This document shows positions 6,320 to 13,026 of a DNA stretch of 14,947 bases, one piece after another. This stretch comes from DASUNQ01 sp036277075 (GTDB lineage Bacteria; Acidobacteriota; Thermoanaerobaculia; Multivoradales; UBA5704): NCBI GenBank assembly GCA_036277075.1, contig DASUNQ010000061.1:1-14947 (forward strand). Direction: 5' to 3'. The position numbers and the translations under genes are program-made. How positions within the stretch are numbered: position 1 is the first letter of the stretch; each line of letters opens with the position of its first letter. Under the pieces are notes generated by a model. The model had not been told where the DNA came from, searched no databases, and was given only the letters and a program-made list of their open reading frames with translations.

Positions 6320-7366
6320 CTAGCCCTCCCAGTCCCAGAAGAAGTCCCGGTTCGTGAGCTCCGGCTCCTCGGCCGGCGCCTCCTCGGGCGCCAGCTCGCC
6401 GCGGATGGCGGCGAGCTGCTCCTCCAGGTCGGCCGTCTCGCGCTGCCAGTAGTCCTCGGTGCCGAAGTGCGGCCAGGCGGCGGGGAAGGCGGGGTCGTGC
6501 CAGCGGCGGGCGAGCCAGGCGGCGTAGTGGATGATCCGCATGCCGCGCAGCGGCTCGATCAGCACCAGCGTCGAGCGGTCGAAGACGCGGAAGCGCTCGT
6601 AGCCTTCGAGGAAGCGCTCGCGCAGCCCCGCCGTCCAGCGGTCGCGGCCCGGCAGGGCCAGCCAGAGGTCCTGCACCGCCGGTCCCACCGCCATGTCGTC
6701 GAAGTCGAGAAGGCGCAGGACGCCGTCCCGGAGCAGGACGTTGCCGAGGTGGAGGTCGGCGTGGATGCGGTGCACCGCCACGCCGGCGAGCGCCCGCTCC
6801 GCGAGGTCGGCGATGGCGTGCGCGGCCGCGAAGTAGCGGCCGGCGATGGCGCGCGGCACCACCGCGTGCGTCTCCATCCACGCCAGGTCCTCGCGCACGA
6901 AGACCCCCGGCTCGAGGCGGATGCGGCGCGCCGCCTCCCGCCGCGCGCCGACGTTGTGCATGCGCGCCACGATCATCCCCAGCCGCTCGGCGAGCGGGGC
7001 GTCGAGCTCGTCCGGCGCCCGGCCGCCCCTGCGGTCGGAGAGGCCGTACCAGATGTGCTCGATCCGCCGCAGCGTGCCGCCCCCCGGCAGCTCGCGCATC
7101 GTGCAGACCGGCAGCTCCTCGGCGGCCAGGTCGGCCAGGAAGCGGTGCTCCTCGAGGATCTGCTCCTCGCTCCAGCGCCCCGGGCGGTAGAACTTGGCGA
7201 CGACGCGCGAGCGGTCGGCGAGCTCCACCTCGTAGACCCGGTTCTCGAAGGAGTTCAGGGGGTAGCAGACGGGGTTGACGGCGAGCCCGCCGGCCTCGAC
7301 CGCGGAGAGCACCCGTTCGGGCGTCAGCGCGAGGAAGAGGTCGGTGGCGGCGTCGGCGGCGGGCAC
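6320..7366 (-). CDS. srkA: Stress response serine/threonine kinase, SrkA/YihE family
   Basis: 348 residues, against about 328 in E. coli SrkA. Family landmarks are clear: PLNSFENRVYEVEL (36-49), VAKFYRPGRWSEEQILEEH with ATP-binding Lys58, the catalytic loop HADLHLGN (Asp204, Asn209), the metal-binding DFDD (221-224), GPAVQDLWLAL, and IEPLRGMRIIHYAAWLARRW. The fold is that of choline/aminoglycoside-type kinases. In E. coli this protein counters toxin-mediated death under stress and is controlled by the Cpx envelope-stress system with dsbA next to it; no dsbA is adjacent here. A roughly 20-residue Glu/Pro-rich stretch and DFFWDWEG end extend the C-terminus. The start is GTG 7364-7366, the only start in this frame before an upstream stop; its ribosome site is weak. 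It is convergent with the hydrolase gene, with three bases between the stops. Cytoplasmic. Confidence 0.9.
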   Translation of the reverse strand: MPAADAATDLFLALTPERVLSAVEAGGLAVNPVCYPLNSFENRVYEVELADRSRVVAKFYRPGRWSEEQILEEHRFLADLAAEELPVCTMRELPGGGTLRRIEHIWYGLSDRRGGRAPDELDAPLAERLGMIVARMHNVGARREAARRIRLEPGVFVREDLAWMETHAVVPRAIAGRYFAAAHAIADLAERALAGVAVHRIHADLHLGNVLLRDGVLRLLDFDDMAVGPAVQDLWLALPGRDRWTAGLRERFLEGYERFRVFDRSTLVLIEPLRGMRIIHYAAWLARRWHDPAFPAAWPHFGTEDYWQRETADLEEQLAAIRGELAPEEAPAEEPELTNRDFFWDWEG

Positions 7367-7382
7367 TCCGGCACTGTAACAG

Positions 7383-7411
7383 GCTCATACGGAGTCCGGC
7401 TCTCGCTCATA
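7383..7411. promoter_or_regulatory. Direct repeat around a small dyad, possible operator upstream of srkA
   Basis: GCTCATA occurs at 7383-7389 and again at 7405-7411, an offset of 22 bases or about two helical turns. The perfect dyad CGGA-G-TCCG (7390-7398) lies between them. The element is 17 to 45 bases upstream of the srkA GTG, where a repressor or polymerase would act. No known regulator's consensus was recognised, so this is a candidate operator only. Confidence 0.35.
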
Positions 7412-7442
7412 GATCCTAGGGAGGCGTACGGCGTGCGGGCCC

Positions 7443-7460
7443 GTCCGAAGGCGGTCGGAC
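7443..7460. promoter_or_regulatory. Inverted repeat in the srkA-OM protein intergenic region
   Basis: GTCCGA-AGGCGG-TCGGAC is a perfect six-base inverted repeat with a six-base spacer. It lies between divergent genes, so it is not a terminator for either, and no T-tract follows. It sits about 60 bases upstream of the sigma-54-like element at 7521, so it could be an activator or repressor site. The other two sigma-54-like elements do not have an obvious copy of it upstream. Confidence 0.35.
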
Positions 7461-7520
7461 AGCGGCTATCCCCTTGAACCGTTGGGGTTTCCGGATCGGC
7501 CGGGCGGCTCGGGGCGCCGC

Positions 7521-7536
7521 CGGTACGGCTCTTGCC
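7521..7536 (+). promoter_or_regulatory. Sigma-54-like promoter of the outer-membrane protein gene
   Basis: CGGTACG-N4-TTGCC keeps the invariant GG (7522-7523) and GC (7534-7535) at the required ten-base separation and matches most of the TGGCACG-N4-TTGC core. It departs at the first T, the fourth base and the last base. A start near 7546 would leave about 35 nt before the ATG at 7581 with the ribosome site GGGAGAG between. It is weaker than the element at 917-931, and high GC content raises the chance-match rate. Confidence 0.4.
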
Positions 7537-7580
7537 GCTCGGGCACCCGGACGCTGTTCCTTCACCTGGGAGAGATCGCG

Positions 7581-8420
7581 ATGAGGTGGACCGCAAGCAG
7601 GTTGTGGGTCGTTCCGTTCGCCGCGCTCGCCGCGGCGGCGGCGCCGTCGGCGGCGCTCGACATCAACGGCTTCATGCCGGGGGCGGGCAGGGGAGCGCTC
7701 GCCTTCACCGCCACGGTCGAAGGCTACGACGAGTTCTGGGTCGGCGACACCAAGGTCTCCGATCCCGGCGTCGGGGAAGTGGAGACGAACAGCCTGACCG
7801 CCTGGTTCACCTGGGGTCTGACCGACAATTTCGCCCTGGTCGTCAACCTGCCCTACGTCGACACCACCTCCGACGGCCTCGGCGGCTTCGAGGACAACGG
7901 CCTCCAGGACCTCACGGCGCTCGCCAAGCTCCGTTTCGCCTCCTTCGGGAACGGCGGCACGCGCCACAGCCTGGTCGGCGCGGCCGGCGTGCGCACGCCG
8001 GCGAGCGACTACGAGGGGAACCTGCCGGTGGACCTGGGCGACGCCACCACCGACGCTCTCTTGCGCCTCGTCTATCAGCTCGAGAGCGGCAGCTTCTACT
8101 TCTCGCAGCAGGTGGGCTTCGACGTGCGCGGCGACGACGCGCCGGACGGCATCCCGCTCTACACCGAGCTGGGCTGGTCCGCCGGGCCGGCCACCTGGAC
8201 CCTCTTCTATGCCCAGCTGATCGCCGACGGCGGCACCGATATCGGCGATCCGGGATTCACCTTCCCGAGCAACGGCGACGAGTACCAGCGGGTCGGCGCC
8301 AAGGTCTACGGCCGCTTTACCGAGGCGCTCGGCGGCACGCTCGGCGGCTTCACGACGCTCGACGGCCGCAACAGCGGCGACGTCACCGGCTTCTTCGGCG
8401 GCCTCGTCGTGTCGTTCTAG
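7581..8420 (+). CDS. Outer-membrane beta-barrel protein (transporter/MetA-pathway-like)
   Basis: 279 residues. A signal peptide (about 1-25, ending APSAA) precedes a chain of alternating beta-strand segments such as SLTAWFTWGLTDNFALVVNLPYV, SLVGAAGVRTP, SFYFSQQVGFDVRG and ATWTLFYAQLIA. The protein ends in VVSF with a terminal Phe, the usual BAM recognition residue of outer-membrane barrels. About twelve strands could be drawn. The pattern resembles the broad MetA-pathway-of-phenol-degradation or transporter family of OM proteins, whose ligands are mostly unknown; the specific family is uncertain. ATG 7581 is chosen for GGGAGAG (7568-7574) six bases upstream and because the signal peptide starts there; the frame is open from 7482 without meaningful sequence. 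It is monocistronic, and convergent with mtgA with ten bases between stops. Confidence 0.8.
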   Translation: MRWTASRLWVVPFAALAAAAAPSAALDINGFMPGAGRGALAFTATVEGYDEFWVGDTKVSDPGVGEVETNSLTAWFTWGLTDNFALVVNLPYVDTTSDGLGGFEDNGLQDLTALAKLRFASFGNGGTRHSLVGAAGVRTPASDYEGNLPVDLGDATTDALLRLVYQLESGSFYFSQQVGFDVRGDDAPDGIPLYTELGWSAGPATWTLFYAQLIADGGTDIGDPGFTFPSNGDEYQRVGAKVYGRFTEALGGTLGGFTTLDGRNSGDVTGFFGGLVVSF

Positions 8421-8430
8421 CGCACGGCGC

Positions 8431-9174
8431 TTAGAGCTGTTCGCGGACCCAGCGCGCCTTCGCCATCCGCCGCTCGACGGTGCGGACCATGCGGCGGTAG
8501 GCGCGGCTGTCGCTGCCCGGGTGCCAGCTCCGCGGGCGGGGCAGGGCGGCCGCGAGCTCGGCCGCCTGGCGCGTCGAGAGGCTGCGCGCCGAGCGGCCGA
8601 ACCAGTGGCGTGAGGCGGCCTCGGCGCCGTAGATCCCCGGTCCCCACTCGACGACGTTGAGGTAGAGCTCGAGGATCCGCCGCTTCGACAGGCGACGCTC
8701 GAGCTGCCGCGTCAGCAGCGCCTCCTCGAGCTTGCGCAGCGGGTTGCGCGACGATGAGAGCCAGAGGTTCTTGGCCAGCTGCTGGGTGATCGTCGAGGCG
8801 CCGCGCGGCACCGCCTTCTCCTGGATCGCCTGGTCGAGCGCGGCGCGCAGCTCGCGCCGGGAGAAGCCGTCGTGAGAGAAGAACTCGATGTCCTCGGCGA
8901 CGACGACGGCGTGCTTCAGGTGGCGCGAGATGCGGGAGTAGGGGACCGGCCGCCAGGACACCTCGCGCCCGGGCCCGCGCCAGCCGCCGCCCCGCCAGCG
9001 CGCGATGAAGGCGGTGGTCTCGGGATCGCGCTCGGCGAGCGCCGCGACGTCCGGCCAGGTGCCGATCTGCCAGCCCAGCCAGAGGGCGGCGGCGGCGAGC
9101 GCGATGGCGAAGAGCGGTGCGCATCCCCGGCGCCTCCGACGCGGGCGCGGCGCGGCGTTAGGGGATGCGATCAT
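8431..9174 (-). CDS. mtgA: Monofunctional biosynthetic peptidoglycan transglycosylase
   Basis: 247 residues, the normal length for MtgA. A basic N-terminus (RPRRRRRG) and one transmembrane helix (about 18-36) anchor it in the inner membrane with the GT51 domain in the periplasm. Family motifs are in order: AEDIEFFSHDGF (93-104) with catalytic Glu94, RGASTITQQLAKNLWL (124-139), RKLEEALLTRQLE (147-159) carrying the second acidic residue, and KRRILELYLNVVEWGPGIYGAEAAS (a stretch starting at 164). It polymerises lipid II into glycan strands and has no transpeptidase domain. In the GF(D) motif the usual Asp is Ser105. The start is ATG 9172-9174, only 20 bases from the start of the divergent thioredoxin-like gene, so its promoter must lie inside that gene. 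No good ribosome site is visible. Confidence 0.93.
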   Translation of the reverse strand: MIASPNAAPRPRRRRRGCAPLFAIALAAAALWLGWQIGTWPDVAALAERDPETTAFIARWRGGGWRGPGREVSWRPVPYSRISRHLKHAVVVAEDIEFFSHDGFSRRELRAALDQAIQEKAVPRGASTITQQLAKNLWLSSSRNPLRKLEEALLTRQLERRLSKRRILELYLNVVEWGPGIYGAEAASRHWFGRSARSLSTRQAAELAAALPRPRSWHPGSDSRAYRRMVRTVERRMAKARWVREQL

Positions 9175-9194
9175 GGAGCGCAGGAGCGTACACC

Positions 9195-10181
9195 GTGCCG
9201 CCGATCACCGTCCCTCTCCACCTCCCCGAGCTGGCGCCCGGCGCGTGGCTCCAGGGGCCGGCCGTCTCGCTCGGCTTCGCGCGCGGCGCGGTGGTGCTCG
9301 TCGACTTCTGGGAGGCGACCTGCGTCAACTGCCTGCGCACGCTCCCTTACGTCGTCGAGTGGCACCGCCGCTACGCCGCGCGCGGGCTGGTGGTCGTCGG
9401 GGTGCACACCCCCGAGTTCGAGCTGACGCGGGACCCGGAGGTCGTCGCCGCGGTGGTTCGCGAACAGGGGATCCGCTACCCCGTGCTCCTCGACGTCGAG
9501 CGCGAGACCTGGCGCCGCTTCGCCAACCGCGCCTGGCCCGCCAAGCACCTCGCCGACGCGCGCGGCTACCTGCGCTACGAGCACGACGGCGAAGGCGCCT
9601 ATGGCGAGATCGAGCGCTGGATCCAGAAGCTGCTGCGCGAGGCGGGGGACCAGGGCGCCTACCCGGAGCCGCTCGCGCCGCTCCGCCCCGAGGACGCGCC
9701 GGGCGCCGTCTGCCGGCCGGCGACGCGCGAGCTCTACCTCGGCTATCACCGCGGGCGCCTGCTGGCGCCGGAGGGTTACCGCCCGGAGGAGGAGGTGCGG
9801 CACGCCGGCCGGCCGGAGCCCGCACCCGAAGGCATGTGCGCCGCGCGCGGACTCTGGTTCCACGCGGCCGAGTATCTGGAGGCGCGCGAGGCCGGCGCCG
9901 AGCTGGAGCTGGTCTGCGAGGCGGCCGGCGTGCAGGCCGTCGCGGCGCCGGCGGGGGAGCTCGAGGTCGAAATGGACGGCGCGCCGGTGCCGGCGGCCTG
10001 GCGCGGCGCGGACGTCGTCGAGCGCGGCGGGCGCACCGTGGCGGTGTGGGAGCGGCCGGGCCTGGTGGGCCTCCTCGCCGGCGCGCCGTTCGCCCGCCGG
10101 CGGCTTCTCGTGCGCGCCCTCGGGCCCGGCGTGCGGCTCTACACCTTCACCTTCACGAGCTGCGTGGCGCCGGCGGAGTGA
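9195..10181 (+). CDS. Thioredoxin-fold protein with DipZ-like C-terminal domain, lacking the CcdA membrane part
   Basis: 328 residues from GTG 9195. Residues 16-150 form a TlpA/thioredoxin-like domain: VVLVDFWEATCVNCLRTLPYV with redox pair Cys43-Val-Asn-Cys46, VVVGVHTPEFEL, and the cis-Pro region RAWPAKHLADARG. The remainder (about 178-328) starts with ELYLGYHRG and is a beta-rich module matching the C-terminal part of mycobacterial-type DipZ proteins. DipZ proteins also carry a CcdA-type membrane domain that feeds electrons; it is missing here and no signal peptide or TM helix is seen, so the protein appears cytoplasmic. GTG 9195 is preferred because AGGAG (9182-9186) precedes it; ATG 9165 would overlap mtgA and has no ribosome site at proper spacing. 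Extra cysteines are Cys173, Cys215, Cys241 and Cys323. The electron donor is unknown. Confidence 0.82.
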   Translation: MPPITVPLHLPELAPGAWLQGPAVSLGFARGAVVLVDFWEATCVNCLRTLPYVVEWHRRYAARGLVVVGVHTPEFELTRDPEVVAAVVREQGIRYPVLLDVERETWRRFANRAWPAKHLADARGYLRYEHDGEGAYGEIERWIQKLLREAGDQGAYPEPLAPLRPEDAPGAVCRPATRELYLGYHRGRLLAPEGYRPEEEVRHAGRPEPAPEGMCAARGLWFHAAEYLEAREAGAELELVCEAAGVQAVAAPAGELEVEMDGAPVPAAWRGADVVERGGRTVAVWERPGLVGLLAGAPFARRRLLVRALGPGVRLYTFTFTSCVAPAE

Positions 10182-10183
10182 CG

Positions 10184-10199
10184 TGGCACGCGCGCTGCT
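10184..10199 (+). promoter_or_regulatory. Sigma-54-like promoter of the cysteine-rich secreted protein gene
   Basis: TGGCACG-N4-CTGCT has a perfect -24 element and differs from the -12 consensus by one base (CTGC for TTGC). GG (10185-10186) and GC (10197-10198) are ten bases apart. It begins three bases after the upstream stop codon. A start near 10209-10210 would give a very short leader, with the ribosome site at 10213-10217. Direct match; function inferred. Confidence 0.5.
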
Positions 10200-10226
10200 C
10201 GTAAGCCGTTCGGGAGGACGCAACCG

Positions 10227-10805
10227 ATGCCCCGACCGGCCCACCTGCTCCTCGCTCTCGCGCTGACCGCTCCCGCCGCCGCCCAGGGCGCGCCCTGTGC
10301 CGTCGACCTCCACACCCTGCTCACCGTCCACGGCTCGCGGCACGTGCAGATCCGCACGCTGCCCGGACGGTTCCCGCCGCCGCCGGTGCAGATCACCGAG
10401 GACCTGCTGGTGACGCAGGGGGGCGCCGCGACCACCAGTCGCGTCAGCGTGACCCTCTGTTGCGAGCGCTCGGAGCTGAAGCGGTTCGCCAGCGGCATCG
10501 CCGAGCGTCCCGACCTCGCGCGGCTGCGCGACCTGCTGGTGGCCGTGCGGGTGGGGCAGCTCGAGGATTGCGTCCTCGAGAACGACCTCTCGACCGTCAC
10601 TGGCGTGCGCACTCTCGGCGCCTACGAGGTGAGCTGGTTCGGCCGAGGCGCCCGGCGCAACGACTTCACGATCGTCTTCGCCGATCCAGGCGCCGCCCCG
10701 CTGCCCCCCTGCGGGCCGGAGGCGCAGCAGCTCGTCGAAGGCCTTCGCGCCTTTGCCGACACCCTCGCCGCCGACCCCGACCGTTTGGTCTGCTCGACCC
10801 CCTAG
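10227..10805 (+). CDS. Secreted six-cysteine protein of unknown function
   Basis: 192 residues, family not recognised. The N-terminus (MPRPAHLLLALALTAPAAAQG) is a clear signal peptide, with cleavage likely near residue 20. The mature part holds six cysteines (24, 78, 79, 115, 162, 189), including an adjacent pair, enough for three disulfides. The middle is mixed alpha/beta, with a helix at about 80-110 (RSELKRFASGIAERPDLARLRDLL shape) and a strand-rich part ending NDFTIVFADPG; the last 30 residues are helical. It is probably periplasmic or exported. The start is well supported by GGAGG (10213-10217) nine bases before the ATG. It follows the thioredoxin-fold gene by 45 bp but appears to have its own sigma-54-like promoter at 10184-10199. 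Its stop TAG shares the tetranucleotide CTAG with the stop of the convergent mocA-like gene. No function is assigned. Confidence 0.78.
   Translation: MPRPAHLLLALALTAPAAAQGAPCAVDLHTLLTVHGSRHVQIRTLPGRFPPPPVQITEDLLVTQGGAATTSRVSVTLCCERSELKRFASGIAERPDLARLRDLLVAVRVGQLEDCVLENDLSTVTGVRTLGAYEVSWFGRGARRNDFTIVFADPGAAPLPPCGPEAQQLVEGLRAFADTLAADPDRLVCSTP
10802..10805. other. Shared CTAG forming both stop codons of a convergent gene pair
   Basis: The plus-strand gene ends with TAG at 10803-10805. The minus-strand mocA-like gene ends with TAG read from 10804 to 10802. The palindrome CTAG thus serves as the stop for both, and the genes overlap by four bases. No terminator can fit between them. Confidence 0.85.
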
Positions 10806-11401
10806 CGGACCCGCCCGAGCCGCTGGTAGTCCTCGGGGGTGTCGACGTCGGCGACGACGCCGGGGTCGTCGACGTCGACCTCTAGAAGGTCGGCGGGGTG
10901 GCGCTCGCGGAGCTGGCGCAGGCCGACCTCGAGATCGAGGGTGGCGATCTCGGCGACGAGCGGCGTGGCGATGAGCAGCGGGTGGCCGCGGCGGCCGCGG
11001 AAGACCGGCTCCACCAGACCGGCGCCGCTCTCGGCCTGCCGCGCCAGCAGGTGCGCGACCGTGGCGGCGCGCAACGCCGGGAGGTCGGCCGGGCAGACCA
11101 CCAGCGGCCCGCGGCCGGCGAGCCCGGCGGCGCCGCCGAGCGCCTCGACGCCGGCCAGGATGCTCGACAGCATGCCGCGCTCGGGAGAGGGGTTGAGGGT
11201 GAAGCCGACGCCGGCGGTCGAAGACCACTCGGCGAGCCCCTTGTCGTCGGGGTCGATGACCACCACGACCTCGTCCACGCCGCCGCCGCGCAGGGCGGCG
11301 ACGACGGCGCCGATCACCGTCTCCTCGCCGTAGGGGAGGAGGAGCTTCGGGCGCCCCATGCGGCGCGAGGCGCCGGCGGCGGGCAGGACCGCGGCGGGCA
11401 T
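10802..11401 (-). CDS. MocA/MobA-like molybdenum cofactor nucleotidyltransferase
   Basis: 199 residues. The N-terminal signature AVLPAAGASRRMGRPKLLLPYG is the nucleotide-binding loop of the MobA-like NTP-transferase fold. VVVCPADLPAL-type sequence near residue 104 holds the metal-binding Asp, and GRRGHPLLI (136-144) is typical of the CTP-using MocA group. Such enzymes join CMP (MocA) or GMP (MobA) to molybdopterin; the RGRRGHP motif favours cytidylyltransferase, giving the MCD cofactor used by xanthine-dehydrogenase-family enzymes. That fits the molybdoenzyme subunits at 13027-14947, although another gene lies between. A related role in other small-molecule pathways cannot be excluded. The start at ATG 11399-11401 places the nucleotide loop at residue 5 as in relatives; an in-frame ATG 20 codons upstream (11461) would overlap the divergent gene. 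No ribosome site is obvious. Confidence 0.85.
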   Translation of the reverse strand: MPAAVLPAAGASRRMGRPKLLLPYGEETVIGAVVAALRGGGVDEVVVVIDPDDKGLAEWSSTAGVGFTLNPSPERGMLSSILAGVEALGGAAGLAGRGPLVVCPADLPALRAATVAHLLARQAESGAGLVEPVFRGRRGHPLLIATPLVAEIATLDLEVGLRQLRERHPADLLEVDVDDPGVVADVDTPEDYQRLGRVR

Positions 11402-11435
11402 GGAGGCATTATGCTCTGCGGCGAAGGTCTCGAGC

Positions 11436-13019
11436 ATGCCGTCCCCGCCGTCCCGCCGCACCTCTCGCCCCGCGCCGCTGCTCGCGCTCGTCGCTTCCCT
11501 GCTCGCGGCGCTCCCGGCGCTCGCCGTGCCGCCCCCCCCGGCCGCCCGCGCCGACCGCTTCGGCGTCTACCACTGGGGGGCCGACTACTCGGCCTGGCCC
11601 GGCACCCCCGACCGCCTCAACTGGGGGGCGGAGAAGGCGGCGGCGCTGGGCAGCCGCACGCTGCGCGTCTTCCTCGGCGCCAACGAGTTCTACCGCGTCA
11701 ACCCCGCCGACAACCCGCGCGACGACGGCTTTCTGCGCCGCGTCGCCGAGAGCCCGGCCTACGCCCGGCTCTTCGCCGACCCGCGCTTCCGCACCTATCT
11801 GGTGACGGTCTACCCGCCGGCCGCCTTCGCGGTGTGGCGCGACGGCTTCGACGCGGCCGAGGCGGCGAGCGAGCGCGAGCAGGTGGCGCGCCTCGGCGCG
11901 GCGCTCCTGCGCAACCCGGCGCACGCCGGCAAGAGCTTCGTCCTGCTCAACTGGGAGGGGGACCATGGCACCGGCACGCTGCCGCCCGGCGACCCGCGCT
12001 GGGACGCCTTCGCGGCCTGGGTGCAGGCGCGCGCCGACGGCGTCCGCGACGCGCGGACGCGCGCGCCGGGCAGCTCCGCGCGCCTCTTCTCCGGGCTCGA
12101 GTTCAACCTCGTCGACGCCTGGAGCGAAGCGGAGGGCCGGATGGTGCGCTGCGGCGAGGCCGGGACGCGCTGCGTCGTCGACGAGGTGGCGCCGCGAGTG
12201 GACGTCGACTACTACTCCTACTCGGCGTGGCAGAGCCTGAACGTGAAGCTCGCCGACCCGAATGCCGACCTGCGGCAACGGCTCGGCGAGGACCTCGCTT
12301 TCGCGCTGGCCGCGGTGCGCACGCGGCGGCCCGAGGTCGGCCCCGCGAGCTTCATCCTGGGCGAGCTGGGCTTCGCCCGCTCCCTCTACGGCGAGTGCGC
12401 GGCGGCGCGCCACCTCGAGGAGGCGCTGGCGGCGGCGGAGGCGGCCGGAGTCTCCTACGCCGTCGTCTGGCAGGCGCTGGACAACCGCTGGCGCGTCGAG
12501 GACGGCGCCGAGCGCACGCTGACCGACTGCGAGGCGCCGGAGTGGCTCCTCTACGGCCTCCATGGCGGAAGCGACGGCCGGCGCACACTCCTCGGCACGG
12601 CGTTCGCCGCCTTCCTGCGCGGCGCCCGCCCCGCGTTTCCGGCGCGCTGCCCGCAGATCGCCGCGCGCGGCGTGCTCAACCCGGAGGCGCGCTGGACGGC
12701 GCGCTTCGCGCCCGGCAGCCCGCTGGCGGTCTTCGGCAGCGGGTTCTCGCAGCGCGGCAACCGCGTCCACGTCCTGCAGGCCGATGTCATCGGCGACGAC
12801 GTGCCCGATCCCAACGTCCGGCTGACCCTCGCCTCCGCCGCGACCACGGCGGCGAGCGGGGCCGGGTCGCCGCAGCGCCTCGACGCCCGCCTCCCGGCCG
12901 GCGTGCTCCACGACGGCTGCGCGCTGGTCTGGGTGACGACGGCGGCGGGCCTCGACTCCAACGCGCGCCTCGTCGCCGTGCGCGCCCCGTCGCCGCCGCG
13001 GCCGGAGCGCTCCGATTGA
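11436..13019 (+). CDS. Secreted TIM-barrel, glycosidase-like protein with IPT/Ig-like C-terminal domain
   Basis: 527 residues. A signal peptide (about 1-31, LLALVASLLAALPALA core) is followed by a domain (about 40-400) whose strand-like segments recur in (beta/alpha)8 order: RFGVYHWGADYSAW, RTLRVFLG, TYLVTVYP, SFVLLNWEGD, RLFSGLEFN, VDVDYYSYSAW, ASFILGELGF and YAVVWQALDN. Glu174 at the end of strand 4 (NWEGD) and Glu310 at the end of strand 7 (GELGF) sit where clan GH-A glycosidases keep acid/base and nucleophile. The aromatic-rich strand 8 also fits. From about 428 a beta domain begins (SPLAVFGSGFS), like IPT/TIG or TIGR03437-type domains common in Acidobacteriota exported proteins. No named GH family was recognised, so glycosidase activity is inference. 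ATG 11436 is preferred, with GAAGG (11423-11427) upstream; it starts 34 bp from the divergent mocA-like gene. Confidence 0.8.
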   Translation: MPSPPSRRTSRPAPLLALVASLLAALPALAVPPPPAARADRFGVYHWGADYSAWPGTPDRLNWGAEKAAALGSRTLRVFLGANEFYRVNPADNPRDDGFLRRVAESPAYARLFADPRFRTYLVTVYPPAAFAVWRDGFDAAEAASEREQVARLGAALLRNPAHAGKSFVLLNWEGDHGTGTLPPGDPRWDAFAAWVQARADGVRDARTRAPGSSARLFSGLEFNLVDAWSEAEGRMVRCGEAGTRCVVDEVAPRVDVDYYSYSAWQSLNVKLADPNADLRQRLGEDLAFALAAVRTRRPEVGPASFILGELGFARSLYGECAAARHLEEALAAAEAAGVSYAVVWQALDNRWRVEDGAERTLTDCEAPEWLLYGLHGGSDGRRTLLGTAFAAFLRGARPAFPARCPQIAARGVLNPEARWTARFAPGSPLAVFGSGFSQRGNRVHVLQADVIGDDVPDPNVRLTLASAATTAASGAGSPQRLDARLPAGVLHDGCALVWVTTAAGLDSNARLVAVRAPSPPRPERSD

Positions 13020-13026
13020 GGCGGCT

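Noticed and set aside
7472..7489. CCCC-N10-GGGG as a hairpin terminator or sigma-70 promoter around TTGAAC
   Set aside because: The stem is only four bases, no upstream gene on that strand needs termination, and no -10-like hexamer follows at 16-18 bp.
9165..9194. ATG 9165 as start of the thioredoxin-fold gene
   Set aside because: It would overlap the mtgA start, its only purine stretch abuts the ATG, and GTG 9195 has AGGAG at good spacing.
9171..11228. 685-codon minus-strand open frame
   Set aside because: Antisense to the thioredoxin-fold and cysteine-rich genes, both with ribosome sites and real motifs.
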